Below are positions 1-6,693 of a stretch of 43,984 nt of DNA, one piece after another. The notes below the pieces were generated by a model. That model saw only the letters and a program-made list of their open reading frames with translations. It was not told the DNA's origin and made no database searches. Within the stretch, counting starts at the first letter, position 1; every line of letters begins with the position of its first letter. Both the position numbers and the translations under genes were made by a program. Source of the stretch: DATHSY01 sp046729855 (GTDB taxonomy: Bacteria; Actinomycetota; UBA4738; HRBIN12); the NCBI GenBank assembly GCA_046729855.1, contig JBKPHM010000070.1:1-43984 (forward strand). The letters are read 5' to 3'.

Positions 1-384
1 TCGGGCGTCCTCATGGGGATGGGGAGCGCCCGCGAGCGCCCGACGTTCGAGACCCGCGTCGACGAGCGCTTCGTGTCCGAAGAGCTGCTCCCGACGTCGG
101 TGCGCGTCTTCCCGGCGGTCGCGGAGGCGGGGATGGAGCACGCGTGGGTCGGGCTGTACGAGATGACCCCGGACCGTCATCCCGTGATCGGCTCGGTCGA
201 CGGCCTGGAAGGCCTCTACCTCGCCAACGGGTTCAGCGGACACGGCTTCCAGCACGCCCCGATCGTCGGCAAGCTCGTCGCCGAGATGATCACGGAGGGA
301 GAGGCCCGCACCGTCGACGTGTCGTCCCTCTCGCTCGAACGATTCGCAGAGTGCAGGCTCGTCCGAGAATCGCACGTCGTCTGA
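1..384 (+). CDS. FAD-dependent oxidoreductase (DAO family), C-terminal part
   Basis: The reading frame is open from the first base, so this is the 3' end of a gene that begins outside the window; about 127 residues are visible. The sequence has the C-terminal signature of the D-amino-acid oxidase/sarcosine oxidase/glycine oxidase superfamily: a W-x-GLYEMTPDRHPVIG segment, then GLYLANGFSGHGFQHAPIVG, which in this family closes the FAD site over the isoalloxazine ring, then a final helix (KLVAEMI). Family members oxidise amines or N-methyl amino acids with FAD in the cytoplasm. The substrate cannot be read from this fragment. The gene converges on tRNA-Leu. An upstream in-frame ATG at 13 is not a plausible true start because the Rossmann domain would be missing. 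Confidence 0.85.
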   Translation, partial: SGVLMGMGSARERPTFETRVDERFVSEELLPTSVRVFPAVAEAGMEHAWVGLYEMTPDRHPVIGSVDGLEGLYLANGFSGHGFQHAPIVGKLVAEMITEGEARTVDVSSLSLERFAECRLVRESHVV

Positions 385-498
385 GTGTCGGAAGGTTGTT
401 TGGCTTTTAGACGCAGCTCACGCAATGCCGGAGACGCATGAACGATGTCCCGAGGGGTCAGCGGCGGCTGGTGCGAGACGTGTAGGCGCCGGGACGTG

Positions 499-581
499 TG
501 CCGGGAGAGGGATTCGAACCCTCACGGGCTTGCGCCCACGGGTTTTTGAAACCCGCGTGTCTGCCGTTTCACCATCCCGGC
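499..581 (-). tRNA. tRNA-Leu (anticodon CAA)
   Basis: Read on the minus strand, the 83-base gene starts GCCGGGA and ends TCCCGGC-A, giving a perfect 7-bp acceptor stem with discriminator A73. The anticodon arm is CGGGT-TTCAAAA-ACCCG, so the anticodon is CAA, reading UUG. A long variable arm (GGGC-GCAA-GCCC) marks a class II tRNA, and the T arm is AGGGTTCGAATCCCT. The D-loop holds the expected GG/GGC pattern. No CCA is encoded. A TAGCAT box on the minus strand at 592-597 lies 10 bases upstream of G1 and probably serves as the -10 element. Confidence 0.95.
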
Positions 582-591
582 TAACATCGCG

Positions 592-597
592 ATGCTA
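592..597 (-). promoter_or_regulatory. -10 box of tRNA-Leu
   Basis: TAGCAT on the minus strand, ten bases upstream of the first tRNA base. It matches the TAnnnT boxes found before many genes in this window. No convincing -35 hexamer lies at the right distance. Confidence 0.4.
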
Positions 598-623
598 CCA
601 AGCAATTTCGGCCAGCTATCGCT

Positions 624-830
624 CAAGCACGGCCAGTGGTTCCAGCAGTGCCACACCTCACCCCATCCCGACCGATTGAAGAGACGACCTCGCCTGCGTC
701 GCTGCATTCCTACCGACTCGATCGCGGCCACGGCCTCTTGGATGATCCCTCTGTACTTTGCGTAGAGCGTGATCCGCAACCGCCAGGTACGCAAACTGCG
801 CGAAATGCAGCCGTCGCCAGATGCAAGTGA
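624..830 (-). pseudogene. Remnant of LAGLIDADG-like homing endonuclease protein
   Basis: On the minus strand, in the frame running from about 830 down to 624, the translation contains GDGCIS (818-801), then an RLRITLYAKYRGII segment, and ends with a WNHWPCL motif (WPCL at 635-624). From memory, actinobacterial proteins with LAGLIDADG homing-endonuclease folds carry the same order: LGLYLGDGxIS, then RLRIxxDxxYPxII, about 50 residues, then KHWPCLFPQHGPG and a second LIHSDGCR repeat. Here the sequence stops matching just after HWPCL, next to tRNA-Leu, and no start codon or N-terminal half is visible. It therefore reads as a roughly 69-residue decayed fragment. The larger open frame around it (522-2147) is not coding elsewhere. 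The family assignment rests on recalled motifs, not a search. Confidence 0.5.
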
Positions 831-920
831 GCGCAAGCGATCGACCTCTGCCCAGAGCGCACGTCCGGCACCGGAATGTAACCGGAGGCAGTGACGCTGC
901 TGCGACCGTCGTGGCGTCCA

Positions 921-926
921 TAGACT
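921..926 (+). promoter_or_regulatory. Putative -10 box for the orphan binding protein
   Basis: TAGACT lies 33 bases before the ATG at 960 and would give a leader of about 27 nt. The -35 position has no good match. Between the homing-endonuclease remnant and this box (831-920) I see nothing else. Confidence 0.3.
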
Positions 927-959
927 GGCGGGCTTCCGGTTTGGGGAAACGCTCAAGCC

Positions 960-2129
960 ATGCCGACGCTCGAGCCGCGGGTCCGCTGGGTCGCGGTCGC
1001 CATCGTGGCGGCCCTGCTCGTCGTCGTTCTGTCGGCCGAGATGCTGGCGCGACGACCGGCCGGGCCGGCAAGCACCGCGACCGCCGAGGTCGGCGAGCTC
1101 CAGATCGCGTTCGTCGAGCGCGTTCCCTCCACCGATGCGGTCGAGCGCGTGCTTCCGGCACGCCACGGCGCCCAGCTCGCGCTCGAGGCGGCTGCGACGA
1201 CCGGCGACATCGGGATCGACGTGGGGCTCGTCCGTGTCGACCCGTGGCTGGACGCCGATGGCCTCGAGGAGATCATCGATGACGCGCGCACCGTCGCCGT
1301 GATCGGCGCGCCGTACCTGTCTGGTCAGCTCGGGCTGGGGGAGCGGTTCGACGCCGCGGGCCTGCCGTTCGTGACGCTCTCGGTGTTCGGGGCGGATCTG
1401 TCGCGTTGGGGCTGGGATGGGTGGTTCCGCGCGGTCGCGGACGTCGAGGATGAGGCGGCGGCCATCGTCGCGTGGCTCGACGACTCCGGCTTCGCGGCCG
1501 ATGACGTCTGCCTCGCTGGCGACGGCTCGCCGGGCTCGAGGCCGCTGCTCCGGGGCGTCACCCAGCGGCTCGACGGACGGGCGGCGGCGCGGATTCGGCT
1601 GGACGAGGAGGTGCTGCCGTCGCAAGTCGCCGCGCATGTGGAGCGCGCGCGGTGCGCCGTGGTCGTGTGGGGCGGCGACGGCGCCTTGGGCGGACACATC
1701 GCCGCAGAGCTCTCGGACGACCTGACCGATCGGCCCGCGTTCGTCGGTGGGTCGAACCTCCGCGACCCGGCGTTCGCGGCGGTGGCGGGGGGTGCCTCCC
1801 ATGGCGCCGTCTCGGCGTGCTCGTGTGTGGACCTGACGACGAAGACGCGCCTTGGCGCTCAGCGATTCGTCCAGGACTACCAGTCGCAGTTCGGGACGTC
1901 GCCCGGGCCGTTCGCGGTCGAGGCGTGGGACGTGGCGCGGTGGATGGTGCGGGCGATCGAGGCCGGCGCGCCGACGCGGGCCGCGGTCGGAGACCGGCTC
2001 CGCGAGGTCATGCCCTTCGACGGCCTGGCCACGACGTATGCATTCGACGAGGACGGTGAGGTCGCCGTGGACATGGCGCCCGTCCGGATGGCTCGGTTCG
2101 AGGCCGGGCGTTGGGCGCCGCTCGCCTGA
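960..2129 (+). CDS. Membrane-anchored branched-chain amino acid-type substrate-binding protein
   Basis: This 389-residue protein has a periplasmic-binding-protein type I fold (Peripla_BP_6, LivJ/LivK-like). Residues about 9-28 form one hydrophobic helix with no lipobox cysteine, so the protein is probably held by an uncleaved signal anchor, unlike the other binding proteins here, which are lipoproteins. Visible family features include ERVPSTDAVERVLPARHGAQLALE near the N-terminus, a CSCVD segment near residue 287, and FVQDYQSQFG followed by FAVEAWDVARW, which is the typical third-lobe motif. No branched-chain permease or ATPase gene is next to it; the downstream importer belongs to a different family. 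It could bind an amino acid or act as a sensor. The start at 960 is the only ATG placed just before the anchor, but its Shine-Dalgarno (GGGGA) is distant. Confidence 0.75.
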   Translation: MPTLEPRVRWVAVAIVAALLVVVLSAEMLARRPAGPASTATAEVGELQIAFVERVPSTDAVERVLPARHGAQLALEAAATTGDIGIDVGLVRVDPWLDADGLEEIIDDARTVAVIGAPYLSGQLGLGERFDAAGLPFVTLSVFGADLSRWGWDGWFRAVADVEDEAAAIVAWLDDSGFAADDVCLAGDGSPGSRPLLRGVTQRLDGRAAARIRLDEEVLPSQVAAHVERARCAVVVWGGDGALGGHIAAELSDDLTDRPAFVGGSNLRDPAFAAVAGGASHGAVSACSCVDLTTKTRLGAQRFVQDYQSQFGTSPGPFAVEAWDVARWMVRAIEAGAPTRAAVGDRLREVMPFDGLATTYAFDEDGEVAVDMAPVRMARFEAGRWAPLA

Positions 2130-2134
2130 CTGCG

Positions 2135-2163
2135 TTGCTCCCCCCAAGGCACCTCCATATAGT
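2135..2163 (+). promoter_or_regulatory. Promoter of the first amino-acid ABC operon
   Basis: TTGCTC (2135-2140), a 17-base spacer and TATAGT (2158-2163) form a good vegetative-type promoter. Transcription would start near 2170, giving a leader of about 44 nt that ends in a strong Shine-Dalgarno (GGAGGGA) before the ATG at 2214. Confidence 0.6.
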
Positions 2164-2213
2164 GCGCTGGGAGGCGGTCGAGCTTGGCGGCCTCACGGTT
2201 CGAGGAGGGACAG

Positions 2214-3146
2214 ATGCAGAGACGGAGGATGTGGAGCATCGTCGCGCTGGTCGGGGCGCTGACGCTCGTCGCCGCCGCATGTGGTGAGGACGAGACAGGC
2301 GGGGGCGCCGGTGGTACCACGCCACCGGCGGGCGGGGGGGTGTGCGCCGACGTCGAAACGGGCAGCGACGACCTGCTGGCCCAGATCTGCGAGGAGGGCA
2401 CGATCCGCGTCGCGACCGACCAGAAGTACAAGCCCCAGTCCTGGTACAGCGCGAAGGACCAGGAGTGGATGGGCTTTGACGTCGACGTGGCGAGGGAGGT
2501 CGCGGAGCGCCTGGGCGTGACGGCGGAGATCAACCACCAGGACTGGGAGATCATCACCGCGGGATCTTGGAACGACCGCTGGGACGTCAGCGTCGGCTCG
2601 ATGACCGACACAATCCCGCGGGAGAAGCTCTTCTACTTCACACCGGCCTACTACTACACGCCAGCCGGGTTCGCGGTGCACTCGTCCAACACGACTATCC
2701 AGGACATCACGACCGACCTGGACGGCAAGAAGATCTGCGTCGGTGTGGCGACGACCTACGAGGACTACCTGAAGGGTTCGCTCGTCCTCGGCGAAACGGC
2801 GCCAGACTTCGAGTTCGTCGTAGATGACCCACAGATCATCACGTTCAACACCGACACCGATGCGCTCGATGCCCTCGCACTCGGTGACGGCGTCCGTTGC
2901 GACGCCGCGATGACCGCGACGCCGACGACCCAGGCCTACATCGACGACGGCGGCCCGATCAAGGATGCCGGCGAGCCGGTCTACTTCGAGCCGCTGTCGA
3001 TCGCCTTCGACAAGGCATCGCCGGTCGACAACCAGAGCCTCGTCGACGCTGTGAGCGACATCGTCGTCGAGATGCACGACGACGGAACCCTGACGGACCT
3101 GTCGATGAAGTGGTACGACACTGATCTCACGAAGACGATCATGTAA
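2214..3146 (+). CDS. Polar amino-acid ABC transporter substrate-binding lipoprotein
   Basis: A 310-residue solute-binding protein of family 3 (SBP_bac_3; GlnH/HisJ type). I chose the ATG at 2214 because GAGGAGGGA sits five bases upstream and the protein then begins MQRRRM followed by a hydrophobic stretch and the lipobox AAAC, with Cys23 as the lipidated residue. An in-frame start at 2184 would put ten extra residues before the signal. After a Gly/Pro-rich linker come the family hallmarks: IRVATDQKYKPQSW, WMGFDVDVAREVAERLGV, and DVSVGSMTDTIPRE, then FTPAYYYTPAGFAVH. It delivers its ligand to the permease at 3173. The ligand is probably a polar or charged amino acid; the exact one cannot be read. 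Confidence 0.9.
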   Translation: MQRRRMWSIVALVGALTLVAAACGEDETGGGAGGTTPPAGGGVCADVETGSDDLLAQICEEGTIRVATDQKYKPQSWYSAKDQEWMGFDVDVAREVAERLGVTAEINHQDWEIITAGSWNDRWDVSVGSMTDTIPREKLFYFTPAYYYTPAGFAVHSSNTTIQDITTDLDGKKICVGVATTYEDYLKGSLVLGETAPDFEFVVDDPQIITFNTDTDALDALALGDGVRCDAAMTATPTTQAYIDDGGPIKDAGEPVYFEPLSIAFDKASPVDNQSLVDAVSDIVVEMHDDGTLTDLSMKWYDTDLTKTIM

Positions 3147-3172
3147 CGCGCACCGGTCCTGAGGGACTCGGC

Positions 3173-4516
3173 ATGACGAGCGAGATGCGGGCGGAGGCCG
3201 GGGTGACGACCCGGCCTTCCGCCTACGTGGTTGAAGTCCCGCCCGGCTCGATCTTCCAGCTCATCGCCGCCTGGCTCCTGCTTGCAGAGGGTGGCATCGG
3301 GCTCGTCTTCGCGCCCGTCATCGTCTTCTCGACCCCCGCCGACACCGACGTGGGACGGATCCTCGCGTTCTCGCTCGGTTGTGTCCTCTGCCTGGCGGCC
3401 GGCGTGCTGCTGTTCTCGGGGTGGGGATGGTCGTGGTGGGCGGCCGTCGGTGTCGCCGTCGCGGTGCCGGCGTGGCTGATCGCGACGGGAGGGCTGAAGT
3501 ATGAGTCGGAGGGTTACGTCGCGGCGGGCTTCTCCGTCCTCCAGGTAGCCGCGCTTGTTCTCGGCCGGCGGGCCGCCGGACGACCCGACGCGATGGCGAT
3601 CTCCAGCGCGAACATCCCGTTCCGGGTAAAGGTCGGCCTGGTTTGGGCCGGCGTGCTCTTCCTGATCGCAGTCGTCCTCATGCTCTTCGAGCTCGATACG
3701 CAGTTCATCCGGGAGAACCTGTGGTTCATCGCCGGGGGCATCCAGTGGACGCTCTTCCTCGCGATCGGAGCCATCGTCCTCGCGGTCATCCTGGCGCTGT
3801 TGGGCGCGCTGGGGCGGCTCTCCAAGAATCCGGTCGCATACGGGATCAGCGGGTTCTATACATCGTTCTTCCGCGGTACGCCGCTGATCGTGCAGCTCTT
3901 CCTGATCTATTTCGCGCTCCCGAACATCGGCGTCAACCTCGAGCGGATATCGCTGGTGAACATCTTCACGCTGACGCCCTTCCAGGCCGGCGTCCTGGGC
4001 CTCGGCCTGAACTACGGCGCCTACATGACCGAGATCTTCAGAGCCGGCATCCAGTCGGTGGGACACGGCCAGGGCGAGGCGGCGGATGCCCTCGGGATGA
4101 CATACGCGCAACGGATGCGACGCGTCGTCCTGCCCCAGGCGGCGCGGGTGATCATCCCGCCGAGCGGCAACGAGTTCATCGCGATGATGAAGGACACCGC
4201 CCTGGTCTCATTCCTCGGTGCCGAGGTCGCACGGGCCGAGCTCTTCCGCAGGGCACAGCTCCTCCTTGCAGAGCACCCCTTGAACCGGCTCGAGGCGCTG
4301 CTGGTGGCCGCCGGGATGTACTGGGGGATGACGGCGATCTTCACGTACTTCCAGCGGAAGCTCGAACGGCGGATGGCCCGTGGCTACGAGCGAACCACTA
4401 TGCCGCAGAAGGGCTCGACGCGGCCACGGATCTTGTCACTCTCACCGGGAGCAGGGATGGGAGGCGCACACCTCCCGGCCGTGATCGAAGAGGAAGACGA
4501 GGAGCCGAAGCCATGA
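3173..4516 (+). CDS. Amino-acid ABC transporter permease with extra N-terminal membrane domain
   Basis: This 447-residue protein ends in a HisM/GlnP-type permease domain (about residues 150-400). Diagnostic segments are GGIQWTLFLAIGAIVLAV, FFRGTPLIVQLFLIYFALP, YGAYMTEIFRAGIQSV and the EAA loop EAADALGMTYAQRMRRVVLP that contacts the ATPase. Before this domain lies an unusual region of about 130 residues with four predicted membrane helices (roughly 27-52, 62-84, 85-103 and 111-130). Usual family members are 220-300 residues long. The C-terminus adds a short tail ending in EEEDEEPKP. The stop overlaps the ATPase start (ATGA at 4513), so the two are translationally coupled. The gene lies 26 bases after the binding protein. 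Confidence 0.9.
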   Translation: MTSEMRAEAGVTTRPSAYVVEVPPGSIFQLIAAWLLLAEGGIGLVFAPVIVFSTPADTDVGRILAFSLGCVLCLAAGVLLFSGWGWSWWAAVGVAVAVPAWLIATGGLKYESEGYVAAGFSVLQVAALVLGRRAAGRPDAMAISSANIPFRVKVGLVWAGVLFLIAVVLMLFELDTQFIRENLWFIAGGIQWTLFLAIGAIVLAVILALLGALGRLSKNPVAYGISGFYTSFFRGTPLIVQLFLIYFALPNIGVNLERISLVNIFTLTPFQAGVLGLGLNYGAYMTEIFRAGIQSVGHGQGEAADALGMTYAQRMRRVVLPQAARVIIPPSGNEFIAMMKDTALVSFLGAEVARAELFRRAQLLLAEHPLNRLEALLVAAGMYWGMTAIFTYFQRKLERRMARGYERTTMPQKGSTRPRILSLSPGAGMGGAHLPAVIEEEDEEPKP

Positions 4517-5280
4517 CCGGCTGGGACGGACCGCCGGTCGTCCGGGTCGAGGATTTGCACAAGTACTTCGGGCCGCTCGAGGTCGTCAGGGGCGTGAACC
4601 TGGAGGTCCACCTCGGCGAAGTCGTCGTGATGTTCGGGCGCTCCGGGGCGGGCAAGAGCACCGTGCTGCGCTGCATCAACTTCCTCGAGGATCCGACGTC
4701 CGGCACGGTCGAGGTCGACGGGATCCGGCTCGGGGGTGGCCACCGCACCAGGGCCAAGCGGGAGCAGATTCGTCAGCTGCGGATCCGGACCGGCATGGTC
4801 TTCCAGCAGTTCAACCTGTTCCCGCACATGACGGCGCTCCAGAACGTGATGGAGGGCCCGGTCACCGTGAAGGGTCTCAAGGAAGACGCCGCGCGGGGCC
4901 TCGCTATGACGTTCCTGGATCGCGTGGGCCTTGCGGACAAGGCGAAGGAGTATCCGATCCGGCTCTCGGGCGGTCAGCAGCAACGCGTTGCGATCGCGCG
5001 GGCCCTCGCGATGGAGCCGAAGGTCATGCTGTTCGACGAGCCGACCTCCGCACTCGACCCCGAGCTGATTGGCGAGGTCCTGGGTGCGATGAAGTCGCTT
5101 GCGACCGAGATGCACATGACGATGATCGTCGTCACCCACGAGATGGGGTTCGCGCGCGAGGTCGCCGATCGGATGATGTTTATGCACCAGGGCGTGATCC
5201 TGGAGCAGGGACCGCCCGAGCAGCTCTTCAGTAGCCCACGGTCGGAAGAGACGCGTACGTTCCTCGACGCGGTTCTGTAG
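4513..5280 (+). CDS. Polar amino-acid ABC transporter ATP-binding protein
   Basis: A 255-residue ATPase of the GlnQ/HisP group that powers the importer encoded just upstream. The start is the ATG at 4513, whose last two bases form the permease stop TGA. Motifs are complete: Walker A GRSGAGKST (42-50), Q-loop VFQQFNLFPHMT, signature LSGGQQQR, Walker B VMLFDEPTSALDPEL and switch histidine VTHEMGFARE. The ending EQGPPEQLFSSP is typical of this subfamily. It acts as a homodimer on the cytoplasmic face of the membrane. With 2214 and 3173 it forms a complete binding protein-permease-ATPase set. Confidence 0.95.
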   Translation: MTGWDGPPVVRVEDLHKYFGPLEVVRGVNLEVHLGEVVVMFGRSGAGKSTVLRCINFLEDPTSGTVEVDGIRLGGGHRTRAKREQIRQLRIRTGMVFQQFNLFPHMTALQNVMEGPVTVKGLKEDAARGLAMTFLDRVGLADKAKEYPIRLSGGQQQRVAIARALAMEPKVMLFDEPTSALDPELIGEVLGAMKSLATEMHMTMIVVTHEMGFAREVADRMMFMHQGVILEQGPPEQLFSSPRSEETRTFLDAVL

Positions 5281-5317
5281 AAGTCATCAGTCATCGAGAA
5301 ACGCGCCGGGAACGTAA

Positions 5318-5396
5318 TGACGGACCGAGGAACCTTTGGAGCCGCTCGCGCCTTCCCCATACGCGAGCGTTGTCTACTCGGTTCCTCGGTCCGTCA
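5318..5396. repeat. Nested inverted repeat (large hairpin) between convergent genes
   Basis: TGACGGACCGAGGAACC (5318-5334) is repeated exactly in inverted form at 5380-5396, a 17-bp perfect stem. Inside it, CGCTCGCG (5343-5350) pairs with CGCGAGCG (5362-5369) around an 11-base loop. Both strands can fold the same way. It lies between the convergent ends of the amino-acid ATPase and efeU, so a bidirectional terminator is possible, but neither strand has a T-run after the stem. A structured RNA or a small palindromic repeat element are alternatives. Confidence 0.65.
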
Positions 5397-5679
5397 AAAG
5401 TTGGCCCCAAGCGACCCGGACTCCCGGTCGGCCCGCAACTCCGTCCGCTCTCGGCGGCCGCGTCGGGTGCTCGCGCTCCCGTCGCTACCGCCTCGCTCGG
5501 AGGTTACTGCCGGCCTTCCGATCCCTGCGGCCGCTTGGGACCGGAGCGCAATGTAGCGACCGGCTCCCGAACGTGTCAAGTTGGCAGGCGGGTTGCCCCG
5601 CAATGCGTTCGGAGCGTCGGCGCAGGTAGCGCGATGCACGCCTCCCGCGAAGAAAGAGTGACAAACGCTCGTCGTCCGT
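5397..5679. other. Non-coding, GC-rich stretch with further inverted repeats
   Basis: I see no convincing gene here. GTCGCTAC (5481-5488) and GTAGCGAC (5553-5560) form an 8-bp inverted repeat, with a smaller CGCTC/GAGCG pairing inside it. CCAAGCG (5407-5413) and CGCTTGG (5532-5538) can also pair. AGTTGGC occurs at 5400 and again near 5579. Together with the hairpin at 5318 this suggests a structured RNA or decayed repeat region, but no known RNA class is recognised. Confidence 0.35.
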
Positions 5680-6534
5680 TCATGCAACGTTCGATCGGGA
5701 GACGGTCGCCGGGTGGTCCGTGACGACGCGATGCGGACGCAAGTAGACGACACCGACACCGACCAGGTAGGCGAGCCACGCGATGACCTCGAGCACCGTC
5801 GGATCCGCGTTGTACCCGATGAGGCCGCGGAGCACAGCGCCGATCCCGCTGTCGTCGGGGAGCCACGCCGACAGGTCGAACGCGTGGGCCTCGAGGAACG
5901 AGAACCATCCCGCCTCCTGCAGCTCGTGCACCGAGAACGCGAACAGCCCCGCGGCGACCACGATGAGGATGGCACCGGTCAGACGGAAGAAGCTGCGGAG
6001 GTTCAGGCGCACGCCGCCGCGGTAGAGCAGCGCCCCGAGGACGACCGCCAGCGCGAGCCCGAGGACCGCGCCAACCATCTGCGCGCCGACGCCGCCGCTC
6101 TCGACCGCGGTCCCCTTGGCCGCGGCGAAGAGGAACAGCGCTGTCTCGATGCCTTCGCGCAGCACCGCGAAGAACGCGAGCGCCGCCAGCGCGAGGCCAC
6201 CGGTCACGAGCGCCGCATCGACCTTCGTCTGGAGGTTGCCCTTGATGCGAGCGCCCTGACGTCGCATCCAGAAGATCATCCACGTGAGGACGCCAACGGC
6301 GAGCAGCGTGACGAGCCCCTCGAAGACCTCCTCGGCGGCGCCCTCGAACTCGGCGTTCGCCATGAAGATGAACGTTCCTGCGATCGCGCTGAGTGCCACC
6401 GCGGCACCCGTGCCCCACCACACCAAAGGAGCGCGGTCGTCGCGTTCGAGCTGGCGCAGGTACGCCAGGATGATCGAGACGATCAGCGCTGCCTCGATCC
6501 CTTCTCGAAGCGCGATCACGAACGCTGCGCCCAT
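5680..6534 (-). CDS. efeU: High-affinity iron permease, FTR1/EfeU family
   Basis: This 284-residue membrane protein carries two REGIE motifs (residues 10-14 and 126-130). They correspond to the paired REGLE iron-coordinating motifs of the yeast Ftr1/bacterial EfeU family. About seven hydrophobic helices are spread over the protein, the usual number, and the ~280-residue length is normal. EfeU imports iron across the cytoplasmic membrane, usually with the EfeO cupredoxin-like protein and EfeB peroxidase. Neither partner is adjacent here. The ATG at 6534 is preceded on the minus strand by AAGGAGG at good spacing. The gene converges on the amino-acid ATPase at 5280 and diverges from polA. A palindrome at the predicted transcription start may be an operator. 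Confidence 0.9.
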   Translation of the reverse strand: MGAAFVIALREGIEAALIVSIILAYLRQLERDDRAPLVWWGTGAAVALSAIAGTFIFMANAEFEGAAEEVFEGLVTLLAVGVLTWMIFWMRRQGARIKGNLQTKVDAALVTGGLALAALAFFAVLREGIETALFLFAAAKGTAVESGGVGAQMVGAVLGLALAVVLGALLYRGGVRLNLRSFFRLTGAILIVVAAGLFAFSVHELQEAGWFSFLEAHAFDLSAWLPDDSGIGAVLRGLIGYNADPTVLEVIAWLAYLVGVGVVYLRPHRVVTDHPATVSRSNVA

Positions 6535-6582
6535 CTGGTTGCCTCCTTCGGGTCATCCGGGTCATCATGGTGCGGGCCCGGT

Positions 6583-6633
6583 CGTTCGGCACCGAACGAG
6601 TGAATCCTATTTGTCAGGTCGGATTTCCCGCAA
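6583..6633 (-). promoter_or_regulatory. efeU promoter with palindromic operator candidate
   Basis: On the minus strand, TTGCGG (6628-6633), an 18-base spacer and TAGGAT (6604-6609) resemble a vegetative promoter. The predicted start near 6597 falls inside the palindrome CGTTCGG-ca-CCGAACG (6583-6598), a good place for a repressor. It does not resemble the consensus Fur or DtxR/IdeR boxes I know. The leader to the efeU ATG is about 60 nt. Confidence 0.45.
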
Positions 6634-6680
6634 CAGGATACGTGCGGGGGAGACGGTCGGGTCGCGTCGGACGCGTGCGT

Positions 6681-6686
6681 TAGCAT
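6681..6686 (+). promoter_or_regulatory. -10 box of polA (leaderless)
   Basis: TAGCAT is followed by seven bases and then the GTG start at 6694, so the transcript would begin at or next to the start codon. No Shine-Dalgarno lies before the GTG. Confidence 0.5.
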
Positions 6687-6693
6687 CGCCGAG

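Noticed and set aside
499..581. tRNA-Leu as an integration (att) site
   Set aside because: I found no repeat of the tRNA 3' end and no integrase gene in the window.
636..830. 64-codon plus-strand frame near tRNA-Leu
   Set aside because: No Shine-Dalgarno or family resemblance; the opposite strand explains the sequence better.
522..2147. Long minus-strand frame of 541 codons
   Set aside because: Mostly the antisense shadow of the binding-protein gene at 960; arginine-rich and without family motifs. Only its last part (830-624) resembles a protein family and is reported as a remnant.
5317..5723. Several short plus-strand frames after the amino-acid ATPase
   Set aside because: They run over the nested hairpin, are rich in Arg/Pro/Ser, and lack ribosome-binding sites.
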